Shown here: piece after piece, positions 54,666 to 63,282 of the stretch
Position numbering within the stretch: the first letter of the stretch is position 1
Layout: each line of letters begins with the position of its first letter
From: Paenibacillus sp. L3-i20
GTDB lineage: Bacteria; Bacillota; Bacilli; Paenibacillales; Paenibacillaceae
Direction of reading: 5' to 3'
NCBI RefSeq assembly: GCF_022180385.2
Contig: NZ_BQME02000001.1
Span: 1,514,975 to 1,578,974, forward strand
Length of the DNA: 64,000 nt
The notes under the pieces: generated by a model
What the model saw: only the letters and a program-made list of their open reading frames with translations
Databases searched by the model: none
What the model was told of the DNA's origin: nothing
Position numbers and translations under genes: made by a program

Positions 54666-56375
54666 TTGAATCAAATTGCTACACCAAGTGGACAATCGCC
54701 GCCCAAAACGGTGCGCACCAACCCTCTAAAGAAGCTTGCTAGAGATCCTATTCTTCTCGCAACGATTATCTTCGTCATTGTTTCGTTGTTCATATTCGTC
54801 GTTTTGCCTTTAATCGAAGTATTAAAGCAAAGTTTTATCGCTTCGGATGGATCATTTACTTTAAAAGCTTACGTAAGTGCTTTCACTTCTACGTCCAACT
54901 TCACAGCAATTACAAACACGCTGCTACTGGCTACAATTGTAGGTGTGCTTGCAACATTGATTGGATTTATGTTTGCTTACGCCGGTGCTTATATCCGTCT
55001 TCCCGGTAAGAAGCTGTTCAATCTCATTGCAATGCTTCCGATTATTTCGCCGCCATTCGCAGTTGCGCTCTCTACCATACTCCTCTTTGGCAGTCGCGGA
55101 TTAATCTCTCATGACTTGCTTGGAATTGATAGCGCTAACATTTACGGATTAAAGGGTTTGATCTTCGTTCAAACGTTATCTTTCTTCCCAATAGCCTATC
55201 TACTACTTAATGGTGTTATGAGATCCATTGACCCTTCTATTGAGGAAGCAGCACGTAACCTTGGAGCATCTCGCTGGAATACGTTCTCCAAAGTAACATT
55301 ACCTCTTGTGAAGCCAGCCATCTCCAACGCTTTCCTGCTTGTCTTCATCAAGTCGATTGCCGATTTCGGTAATCCGATTACAATCGGCGGTGACTACACA
55401 ACGCTCGCTACACAAATTTACTTACAGGCAATCGGCAACTACGATATGCAAGGTGCAGCAGCGATGGCTGTTATCCTGCTCGATATCTCTATCATCTTGT
55501 TCATCATCTCTAAATACTATTTGGAGAAAAAAACATTTATCACGGTGACGGGCAAGTCATCTCGTGATCGCGTATTGATCGGCGAGCGTCATATTGCCCT
55601 GCCAATTTCAATCTTTTGTTTAAGCATCTCTACAATCGTACTTCTACTGTACGCTCTTATCCCGCTCGGCTCGTTCGTTAAGCTCTGGGGTATCGACTAC
55701 AGCTTTACATTTGATCACTATATTTATGCCTTCGAGATAGGCAAAAAAGCTTTGTTAGACACAACAGTTTTATCATTAATAGCAATGCCAATTACTGGGG
55801 TACTGGGTATGATTATCGCATACTTGCTCGTTCGGAAGAAGTTTTTCGGTAAAACGTTTATCGACTTCACGACGATGTTAAGCATTGGTGTTCCCGGAAC
55901 GGTTATCGGAATCGGATTTGTTCTAGCTTTTAACTCTGCTCCACTTGCCCTTACCGGTACAGCAGCGATTCTAGTAATCGCCTTCGTTTCACGAAGCTTG
56001 CCCGTAGGGATCAAAGCAGGACAAAACTCCTTACGTCAAATTGATCCAAGTATCGAAGAAGCTGCAATGAACCTTGGCGCTAACTCATTCAAAGTGTTCA
56101 CAAGCGTGACACTGCCCTTGATCAAAACGGCATTTTTCGGTGGTCTCGTCTATTCCTTCATTAAAAGTATGACATCGATGAGCGCTATTATTTTCTTAAT
56201 ATCAGCTAAGTACAAGCTGCTTACGATTTCTATTTTGGATCAAGTGGAATCTGGTAAGTTTGGTGCAGCTTCTGCATTCTCTACCATCCTTGTCATTATC
56301 GTATATATCGTCATCTTCTTCCTATATCGTTTGATCGCTCTACTCGGAGTGAAGAAAAAGGACATATCGATGTAA
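54666..56375 (+). CDS. ABC importer permease, fused two-domain (FbpB/AfuB-like)
   Basis: The protein of about 569 residues has two BPD_transp_1 domains in tandem, each with six or so membrane helices and an EAA loop: first SIEEAARNLGASRWNTFSKV, second SIEEAAMNLGANSFKVFTSV. This fused layout is typical of ferric-iron (FbpB) and sugar-phosphate (AfuB) importers. The longer frame opens at 54579, but AGGGGAGGATCATC places the start at the TTG at 54666. The first of three plus-strand genes, it diverges from the PTS operon, so substrate may be an organic phosphate or sugar-like compound rather than iron. Confidence 0.87.
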   Translation: MNQIATPSGQSPPKTVRTNPLKKLARDPILLATIIFVIVSLFIFVVLPLIEVLKQSFIASDGSFTLKAYVSAFTSTSNFTAITNTLLLATIVGVLATLIGFMFAYAGAYIRLPGKKLFNLIAMLPIISPPFAVALSTILLFGSRGLISHDLLGIDSANIYGLKGLIFVQTLSFFPIAYLLLNGVMRSIDPSIEEAARNLGASRWNTFSKVTLPLVKPAISNAFLLVFIKSIADFGNPITIGGDYTTLATQIYLQAIGNYDMQGAAAMAVILLDISIILFIISKYYLEKKTFITVTGKSSRDRVLIGERHIALPISIFCLSISTIVLLLYALIPLGSFVKLWGIDYSFTFDHYIYAFEIGKKALLDTTVLSLIAMPITGVLGMIIAYLLVRKKFFGKTFIDFTTMLSIGVPGTVIGIGFVLAFNSAPLALTGTAAILVIAFVSRSLPVGIKAGQNSLRQIDPSIEEAAMNLGANSFKVFTSVTLPLIKTAFFGGLVYSFIKSMTSMSAIIFLISAKYKLLTISILDQVESGKFGAASAFSTILVIIVYIVIFFLYRLIALLGVKKKDISM

Positions 56376-56412
56376 TTGAAACTAGCCAAAACGAAGGGTT
56401 GGAGGGCGACAT

Positions 56413-57486
56413 ATGAGCTTCAAATCAGTTACATTACAGGGTGTTACCAAAACATTTGAGGACCAGAACAAAAAAACGGTACATGCCGTTGCAGACGTTA
56501 ACTTAACTATTAATGAGGGTGAGTTCGCTACTTTGCTCGGTCCATCCGGCTGTGGTAAAACGACAATGCTACGCATGATCGCTGGATTCGAGGAAATTAC
56601 GGAAGGCACTATATTGTTCGGAGATGACCCTATCAACGACTTGCCCCCTAATAAAAGGGATTGTACGATGGTGTTTCAATCATACGCCCTATTTCCTCAC
56701 TTGAACGTATTCGACAATGTCGCTTATGGACTCAAGTTAAAGAAGATGACGAAGTCGCAAATCGCAATCAAAGTAGATGAAGTACTGAGCGTTATGAATC
56801 TTGGTGAGCATACATTCCGTATGCCAAATCAATTGTCAGGCGGTCAGCAGCAACGTGTCGCACTCGCTCGCGCACTTGTAATGGAGCCAAGCGTACTGCT
56901 CTTCGATGAGCCTTTATCCAACCTAGACGCGAAACTTCGCCTCTTGATGCGCGATGAAATTCGCCGTATTCAGAAGATGATCGGTATTACGGCCGTCTAC
57001 GTTACACATGACCAAGGCGAGGCACTGAGCATGAGCGACAAAATTATAGTCATGAACAAAGGACATGTCGAGCAGATCGGTACGGCACAAGAAATTTATC
57101 AGAAGCCACGTACAAAGTTTGTCGCTGACTTCATTGGTACGGCCACCTTCTTAGAAGGCACTGTCATCTCTCATCAGGGGAATACATTTCAGGTCAAAAC
57201 TGCAGCTAGCATATTTAATACAAAGGCAATTGAGGACGTTGTCGTTGGTGATACCGTGAGCATCGTGCTACGCCCCGAGTCTATTCGATTCACAGAGCGT
57301 TCGACACATGTTGCTTCCGTTACAAAAAGTGTATTTATGGGTCAATATCAGGAATACGAGGTCAATTTCGGTGGCCAATTGCTGCAGATTACCGTTATGG
57401 ACCCTCTAAGCCATAAGATTTATGAAGTTGGGAACATGGCCTATCTGGAATTCCCAGAAGAATCACTGCATGTAGTTAAACGATAA
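56413..57486 (+). CDS. ABC importer ATP-binding protein (FbpC/AfuC-like)
   Basis: This 357-residue ATPase of the CUT/FbpC type has Walker A LLGPSGCGKTTMLRMIAGFE, Q-loop VFQSYALFPH, signature LSGGQQQRVALARAL, Walker B LLFDEPLSNLD and the His switch VYVTHDQGEA. A TOBE-like C-terminal domain (about 285-357, IVLRPESIRF) is the usual regulatory part. It follows the permease by 37 bp with its own AGGGCGAC ribosome site, and precedes the binding protein by 12 bp. Confidence 0.93.
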   Translation: MSFKSVTLQGVTKTFEDQNKKTVHAVADVNLTINEGEFATLLGPSGCGKTTMLRMIAGFEEITEGTILFGDDPINDLPPNKRDCTMVFQSYALFPHLNVFDNVAYGLKLKKMTKSQIAIKVDEVLSVMNLGEHTFRMPNQLSGGQQQRVALARALVMEPSVLLFDEPLSNLDAKLRLLMRDEIRRIQKMIGITAVYVTHDQGEALSMSDKIIVMNKGHVEQIGTAQEIYQKPRTKFVADFIGTATFLEGTVISHQGNTFQVKTAASIFNTKAIEDVVVGDTVSIVLRPESIRFTERSTHVASVTKSVFMGQYQEYEVNFGGQLLQITVMDPLSHKIYEVGNMAYLEFPEESLHVVKR

Positions 57487-57498
57487 GGAGGGTTCAAG

Positions 57499-58533
57499 AT
57501 GAAGGGATGGTCAACGTTTAAAGCGGTAATCGCAGTAACATTAGTCACGTCACTCCTGCTGACAGGCTGTGGAGGCAAGAAGAGTGCCGCCGACGATACG
57601 CCGAAAAGTTTAACGATGTATATCGGGGTAGTCGAAGAACAAGCTTTGCAAATTGCGAAGCAATTCGAGAAGGACACTGGCATAAAAGTAGAATTCGTCC
57701 GGATGAGTGGCGGTGAGATCTTAGGTCGTATACGCGCAGAAAAGGACAATCCGAAAGCAAGCGTATGGTATGGCGGCCCTGCCGACTCCATGATTGCAGC
57801 GAAGGAAGAAAACTTGCTAGAGCCGTACAAATCCAAAAACGCAGAAAACATCGCACCTAACTTCAAGGATGATGAAGGTTATTGGACAGGTATTTACCAA
57901 GGTTACCTCGGCTTTGTCGTTGACGGCCGTTACTTGAAGGAGCGCAACGTAGAAATACCGAAATCATGGGATGACCTTCTTAAACCAGAATTTAAAGGAC
58001 AAATTATTGTAGCTAACCCTGGTTCATCAGGAACTGCTTACGCCCTGCTGTATACATTAATTAAACTTAGAGGCGAAGAAGCAGGTCTTGCGTATATGAA
58101 GCAGCTAGATAAACAAATTAAACAATACACAAAATCCGGATCAGCTCCTGCTAAGTCAGCAGCACTTGGTGAAGCCGCAATCGGCATCACATTTATCCAT
58201 AACGGGATTCGTCTACAGAAGGAAGGCTTTGCAAACGTCGAGCTATCTACCCCAACTGACGGTACTGGCTTTGAAGTTGGGGCTGTCTCTATCATCAAAG
58301 GTGGACCAGAGATGAAAGCAGCTCAAATTTTCGTTGATTGGGCACTAACAAAAGAAGTTCAAGAAATTGGTCAACAACATGGCTCGTTCCAGTTCTTGAC
58401 GAATCCGGATGCAAAGATGCCTGAGGAAGCAGTTCCATTCAAAGATACGAAGCTAATCGACTATGATCTTGATTGGGCAGGCAAAAACCGTGAACGTCTT
58501 GTAGAGGCGTGGGATAAAACGATTAAGGAATAA
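57499..58533 (+). CDS. ABC importer substrate-binding lipoprotein (FbpA/AfuA-like)
   Basis: This 344-residue extracytoplasmic binding protein has the signal sequence AVIAVTLVTSLLLTGCGGKK with lipobox LTGC. The periplasmic-binding-protein type 2 fold shows LTMYIGVVEEQALQIAKQFE, VWYGGPADSMIAAKEENLL and IPKSWDDLLKPEFKGQIIVANP. The typical two-Tyr iron motif of FbpA is not evident: the corresponding region reads ITFIHNGIRLQKEG. That favours a non-iron substrate such as a sugar phosphate or phosphonate, as for AfuA of Actinobacillus. A strong terminator follows at 58583. Confidence 0.88.
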   Translation: MKGWSTFKAVIAVTLVTSLLLTGCGGKKSAADDTPKSLTMYIGVVEEQALQIAKQFEKDTGIKVEFVRMSGGEILGRIRAEKDNPKASVWYGGPADSMIAAKEENLLEPYKSKNAENIAPNFKDDEGYWTGIYQGYLGFVVDGRYLKERNVEIPKSWDDLLKPEFKGQIIVANPGSSGTAYALLYTLIKLRGEEAGLAYMKQLDKQIKQYTKSGSAPAKSAALGEAAIGITFIHNGIRLQKEGFANVELSTPTDGTGFEVGAVSIIKGGPEMKAAQIFVDWALTKEVQEIGQQHGSFQFLTNPDAKMPEEAVPFKDTKLIDYDLDWAGKNRERLVEAWDKTIKE

Positions 58534-58582
58534 AATTAGCGAAAGATCTTCGATAGTATTATATTCCGAAGTTAGATAATTT

Positions 58583-58615
58583 ACAGGGATGCTCATTGGA
58601 GCATCCCTGTTTTAA
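58583..58615 (+). terminator. terminator of the ABC importer operon
   Basis: ACAGGGATGCTC-ATT-GGAGCATCCCTGT is a near-perfect stem followed by TTTTAAG. Confidence 0.9.
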
Positions 58616-58754
58616 GCTGAGAGGTCGACAAATCCTGATTGCATCAATTAGCTTCCTATCCGTCTTTTTCTACAAAAAAGAAAAGACCTTCACTGAACTC
58701 CGTAGAATCAGCTAAGATCTTAATGTTTGTGCATATTCAATTTGACTAACTATG

Positions 58755-59435
58755 TTATTGCGCATAGTCCCCTGAATAGTTAATGAGCGATGCATCATGC
58801 ACACCGTCAATTTCGCTAATGGTCTGAACAAATGCTGTATTGTCGTCACGCAGCATAATCTCAACCGTTAGTTCAGTGAAATCTTTACGTACTGTCTTGG
58901 ACTTCAACTTACTATTTAACTTACGCAATTGCACACGCAGCTCATCACTGGCTGTATCTGTATGACGTACGATTAGGAGATAGGCTTGCTCCTTCAGCTT
59001 GCGTCTTGATAGCCACGCTAGCGTCAAACCAATAATAATAGAACCGCCAAGAGCTAGTGGATACATCTTCGCTCCACTAGCAATTCCCGCTGAAATTGCC
59101 CAGAACATATAAACGATATCGAGAGGGTCCTTTACCGCTGTTCTAAACCGCACAATACTTAGTGCTCCGACCATACCAAGCGAAAGAACGATGTTCGTAC
59201 TAATTGTCATAATAATAAGGGCGGTTATCATCGTCATTAGGACGAACGATACATTATAGTTATAGCTGTATACGACACCACGAAATGTCTTGCGATAGAT
59301 CCAATAGATAAACATCCCTATAATAAACGAACTAAATAATCCTAGAATCATATCTACATACGAAACGCTGCGAAATGCCTCAAGATGAAGAACGCTTTGT
59401 TTAATAATATCCCGAAAATTAGTTGTGTCTCCCAT
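58755..59435 (-). CDS. DUF4956 family membrane protein
   Basis: This 226-residue protein has four membrane helices in its first 145 residues (YVDMILGLFSSFIIGMFIYW; FVLMTMITALIIMTISTNIV; and the conserved LSLGMVGALSIVRFRTAVKD with charged residues inside a hydrophobic stretch). A cytoplasmic alpha/beta tail follows (about 150-226, LIVRHTDTASDELRVQL and a ferredoxin-like end). The family is frequently encoded next to VTC-domain and CotH proteins, as here, but its function is not established. An inorganic polyphosphate or phosphoryl-transfer system at the membrane has been suggested by that association only. Last gene of the Pel-like locus. Confidence 0.85.
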   Translation of the reverse strand: MGDTTNFRDIIKQSVLHLEAFRSVSYVDMILGLFSSFIIGMFIYWIYRKTFRGVVYSYNYNVSFVLMTMITALIIMTISTNIVLSLGMVGALSIVRFRTAVKDPLDIVYMFWAISAGIASGAKMYPLALGGSIIIGLTLAWLSRRKLKEQAYLLIVRHTDTASDELRVQLRKLNSKLKSKTVRKDFTELTVEIMLRDDNTAFVQTISEIDGVHDASLINYSGDYAQ

Positions 59436-59453
59436 GATCTCACCTCAAACCTT

Positions 59454-60164
59454 CTATTCTTTATAATGTTTCAAGTTAACTTCACGACAAATAACATATT
59501 TGGATATAGAAGAACGAATATGATTATCCGGCCTCACAATATTTCGTACATGATTGGGTAGGAATGTATCATATTTCACTTCTAATATAGTCTGTGGAGA
59601 AGGGATGGCCTCCTCCAGCACCAAGCTAGGATCAAACAAATCGAACGTATTGGTGCCAGAGGACAGCTTTTTGTCGAACGTTATTCTAACGTTACCAAAC
59701 TCGTAAATATACGCTGCACGTAAGTAATCTACAATGGCCGTCGGCCGGAAACCGCGATGCTCGAGCGCGGAGTGGAACTCCCTAAGTAATAGAGAGTCCT
59801 TATATGCCAAGCACCTATAATCACCTTGCACAATAGCATCATATTCTTCTCTACTGATACGTGCAGATTCCTTGCAAACAAACTCCCCAAACTTGCTCTT
59901 GCGCTCCACAGAGATTACAGAATCGTTTCCGTTATACGTGCGGATACGATACTTCTCCCTTATAAATACGCCATTGTTCTTATCGTGCAAAGCATTGTCA
60001 TTTGGACCGTCAAAGTACAAGCTTCGAATACAATACCCTTCACTGCTAATAGAATGTCGATCCATCATTAGCATGGAAGATACCCGATGATGCAAGGACA
60101 TGTAATCATGTATGTGCAAGTAGTATTTATGCTCCGTTCTAAATTTCCTGCCTTGAAATCCCAA
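59454..60164 (-). CDS. VTC-domain (polyphosphate polymerase-like) protein
   Basis: This 236-residue protein consists almost wholly of a VTC catalytic domain, a tunnel-shaped beta barrel of the triphosphate-tunnel enzyme superfamily. Barrel-lining basic and acidic residues are visible: FRTEHKYYLH, CIRSLYFDGPNDNAL, FIREKYRIRTYN, ISVERKSKFGEFVCKESARI, AIVDYLRAAYIYEFGNVRITFD and ILEVKYDTFLP. In yeast VTC4 the domain makes polyphosphate from ATP; bacterial stand-alone members are mostly untested. It starts one base before the end of the gap to the PelG-CotH gene, so the genes are co-translated. No SPX domain is present. Confidence 0.87.
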   Translation of the reverse strand: MGFQGRKFRTEHKYYLHIHDYMSLHHRVSSMLMMDRHSISSEGYCIRSLYFDGPNDNALHDKNNGVFIREKYRIRTYNGNDSVISVERKSKFGEFVCKESARISREEYDAIVQGDYRCLAYKDSLLLREFHSALEHRGFRPTAIVDYLRAAYIYEFGNVRITFDKKLSSGTNTFDLFDPSLVLEEAIPSPQTILEVKYDTFLPNHVRNIVRPDNHIRSSISKYVICREVNLKHYKE

Positions 60165-60165
60165 T

Positions 60166-63100
60166 TTATTGCACCTCTAATTCTCTTATGCTGGAATGAA
60201 CTTCATCTTCAACATCAAGATAGTAGTTAAATGAACCTTGCTCGTTGCCGTGGCTGTCTCGTGCAACAACCCTCCAATAATAAATTCCTGACTTAAGCCC
60301 TTCCACTTCTAATTTATTCATCTTTACATTTGTTTCTGTTTTGACAAGGTTCTGAAGTTGTGGATCTCTCGCCAAAATTACGTCATAAACGATATCATCT
60401 CCCTGGATATCATAAGAGAGTCCCCAACTTAATATTGTTTTTCCTTTTTCTTGAACAACATCATGTTGATAAAATGGTTTTGGATTTTCAAGATCCGCTA
60501 AAAATCTTTCCATGCCGCGTTTTGGTGTTTCTCTTAACACTTGCAATTCATTTTGAAATTGCGTATTCAAATTCGGCAGGAATCGAATGTCCGGATCTCT
60601 ATATAAGAATGGTTCTACCGTCTTCTCATACTGTTTGATTAATTCCGAAATTTTTTCTTCGTTAATGCTAGCACTTAGTTCTTTTACTTTCGCTTTTAGC
60701 TGCTCCACATGTTCTGGGTTTCTGAAATATCGATTATGCAGAACGGAATCCCAATAGTTGCTAATTCCATTTTGGAAACTACGAATACTAGATTTCCGAC
60801 GCTGCAGCTCCCAACCACCATCGTAGTCCCAAGGCAATATGTACCATTTATCCGAATTCAATGGGGAATACAAATAAAAATTGTTTGCATCCGTGTCCAT
60901 ATTGTCCATTAGTATATTTGAGGCTGTCCATGTTAAAAAATTATCTAAATCAAAGTGCTTCTCCATCACATCTTTTATCGATAAGCGCATATTGTTAACA
61001 TCATCAAGCATGCGTATAAGCTTATCGTGCTCTTCTCTACCTTTAATCTCTAATATCGTTTGAAAAGCATCCTTGTCGTAAGTAGGATCATCATGTGATT
61101 TGATGAGTTCAGGATATCGTCTATATTCAAAAAACGTTACCTTATATAAATAACCATTCGGATCGAGCATATGTGTTTTCATAAATCTTTTGTTAGGCTG
61201 CTCTACATGGGTGTATAACCCGTAATCCTCGAAAGCTGCTTTACTGTTGCCTTCTGATAAGTCCTTCACATACATATGTACAAATTGGGTTCGCAAGCTT
61301 GTCATATTAGGGATCGTTTCAAATAAGTCAAAGCTTAGTTTATTTCTGATCCGAGTTAAATCGAGCATATGTTTATTCAAATTCAAAGTACTTTGATCCA
61401 TCCATAAGCCTGCTTCATCGTTAAGCTTGATCCGATATGACTTCTGCGGCAACGTCCAAGCTGTTCTACCTCGTATCGTTATAGTTGCATTTGCTTGATC
61501 CGTTCCATAGCCAAAATAACCTTGCTTAGGCCCCACACCATCACTTAACCCTTCTTGTACAATAACACCTAGCTTGCTTTCATCTTCCCGGCTTGGTAAA
61601 CGATTTAGCCCATACCAATTTAATGGGCTATTCGCCTCCTTGCTACTTGGCAGTATCGTTACATACAGGGTCTTTAATGAAGCATTATCATCCCGTTCAT
61701 ATAATCTCTTGTCTTCAACTAGCTTTGTTGATGGAGTCGTTGTTGATAATTGAGGTGCGTTTTTCACTTCTTTTATGTTAGCCGTATTGGAACTACTAGT
61801 AGTCGTCTCCGTACAAGCTGATAACACAAGCGTCATAAGCAGAATTACCGATACAACTGTTCCTGGTTTAGTGAAAAAAGATTTGCCCTTCGTTTGTTTA
61901 CTTTGACTAAGTGGTTGTGAACAGAACGTAAAGTAGTCTATATTGCGAAGCACATACAGCAATCGAGCTATAACAACCCCGAGCGAAATAAATGAAGCAA
62001 TAAACATACCAAGTCCGTCATAATTAAGCATCATCATCCAATAAGAAAACACTATGTTTAATAGGACAAATAATCCACCGATAGCGACGACACCTTTGCG
62101 ATCATCAAAATACATAAGAACATGAATAAGAACAAACATAGTAATAAAGAGAAAATAAGAAAGAACTAGTAGGTTATACAAATCAAGCTGGGCCATCGTA
62201 AAACCGATCTTTGGAAGAAACTTAATTCCAAGCGCAATAGCCATAACCGTAAACATTAGTTGAACCTCCATTAGGAGGCTAATTTGCTTTACTAACGTAT
62301 TTTGCATATTTTTCTTTGCTGTTCGGATATCCTGAATCGTACCCCCATTAATAATGTGCAAATAATAGGTGCGAAACTTTTCATAAAACGCCGTTTCAAC
62401 GAATACTACAAATGTGACGAGTGTAGGCATAACTGATAAAAAAGCAAAAAACACAGGTAAATCATAATAAGGCATTACTAAAAAGCGATTCGCTACCAGC
62501 ACTCCATCAGGACCAAGCCAATAAACGAAGTTGTGTAAGTAAACGCCAGAATAAACAAAACAGCCTGCGAAAAATAACGAGCTGAATTTTTTGAAGTATG
62601 TAACAAACGAAAATAAATAGTGACGATTTGCTCTCGGAAACTTTTGTTCAAAATGGTGGAAGGATAATACTGCGATTATAAAAAAGCCAATATCAATACC
62701 AAACAATGCTGCTGATGTTGCCTTAAGATCGGTTAATAAAAATAATAGCCATCCACTAACGAGTGCAGCTGATGTTCCTATAATGAATCCACGTACGATT
62801 CGAATATAATCTTTGAGTGCAGATAGAAACACACCCTGCAGCCAAATGACAATGAGCTCCATAAAAAATAAATAAGCAGCAAACTTATAGCTTATATCAG
62901 CATCGACTTCCTTAATGAATATCCATGCAACAATGGCACAGAGAGGCAGCATGATAACAAGTGCCCCATAAAAGGATGACATCAGTCGATCGTATTTCTT
63001 TTCATAAATCATATCAGCGACATATCTGGTCAATACAATGGATATCCCGCTTGTGCAAATAATTGAAAATACGAAACAATAGGATACGGTTGCAATATAA

Positions 63101-63282
63101 AGCTCCCATTCAATATAACTGTCACTGTAATTATTCATAATTCGTTGTAGTGCAATGATTAGAAACATACATAAGATCATTGGCCCAACGGTTGTCAGTG
63201 AAGAATAAGCATATGCTTTAACATTATTAATGAGTCCTTGCTCTCGAAATAGCTTTCTTAACTCGAAGCCGATTCCCGCCAT
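60166..63282 (-). CDS. PelG-type exopolysaccharide transporter fused to a CotH kinase domain
   Basis: This is a 1038-residue two-part protein. Residues 1 to about 455 are PelG: MAGIGFELRKLFREQGLINN and about twelve membrane helices, the inner-membrane exporter of the Pel polysaccharide. After a Lys/Ser linker, VVSVILLMTLVLSACTETT (near residue 490) has the shape of a lipoprotein signal with lipobox but is now internal. A CotH kinase-like domain follows (about 520-950), with RIKLNDEAG, the NNFYLYSP segment and the metal-site motif PWDYDGGWEL. A fibronectin-III-like end (about 955-1038, IYYWRVVARDSHG) closes it. The usual form is two separate genes. The frame is open throughout with no sign of a joining frameshift, so this looks like a real fusion or a lost intergenic stop. 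Confidence 0.87.
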   Translation of the reverse strand: MAGIGFELRKLFREQGLINNVKAYAYSSLTTVGPMILCMFLIIALQRIMNNYSDSYIEWELYIATVSYCFVFSIICTSGISIVLTRYVADMIYEKKYDRLMSSFYGALVIMLPLCAIVAWIFIKEVDADISYKFAAYLFFMELIVIWLQGVFLSALKDYIRIVRGFIIGTSAALVSGWLLFLLTDLKATSAALFGIDIGFFIIAVLSFHHFEQKFPRANRHYLFSFVTYFKKFSSLFFAGCFVYSGVYLHNFVYWLGPDGVLVANRFLVMPYYDLPVFFAFLSVMPTLVTFVVFVETAFYEKFRTYYLHIINGGTIQDIRTAKKNMQNTLVKQISLLMEVQLMFTVMAIALGIKFLPKIGFTMAQLDLYNLLVLSYFLFITMFVLIHVLMYFDDRKGVVAIGGLFVLLNIVFSYWMMMLNYDGLGMFIASFISLGVVIARLLYVLRNIDYFTFCSQPLSQSKQTKGKSFFTKPGTVVSVILLMTLVLSACTETTTSSSNTANIKEVKNAPQLSTTTPSTKLVEDKRLYERDDNASLKTLYVTILPSSKEANSPLNWYGLNRLPSREDESKLGVIVQEGLSDGVGPKQGYFGYGTDQANATITIRGRTAWTLPQKSYRIKLNDEAGLWMDQSTLNLNKHMLDLTRIRNKLSFDLFETIPNMTSLRTQFVHMYVKDLSEGNSKAAFEDYGLYTHVEQPNKRFMKTHMLDPNGYLYKVTFFEYRRYPELIKSHDDPTYDKDAFQTILEIKGREEHDKLIRMLDDVNNMRLSIKDVMEKHFDLDNFLTWTASNILMDNMDTDANNFYLYSPLNSDKWYILPWDYDGGWELQRRKSSIRSFQNGISNYWDSVLHNRYFRNPEHVEQLKAKVKELSASINEEKISELIKQYEKTVEPFLYRDPDIRFLPNLNTQFQNELQVLRETPKRGMERFLADLENPKPFYQHDVVQEKGKTILSWGLSYDIQGDDIVYDVILARDPQLQNLVKTETNVKMNKLEVEGLKSGIYYWRVVARDSHGNEQGSFNYYLDVEDEVHSSIRELEVQ

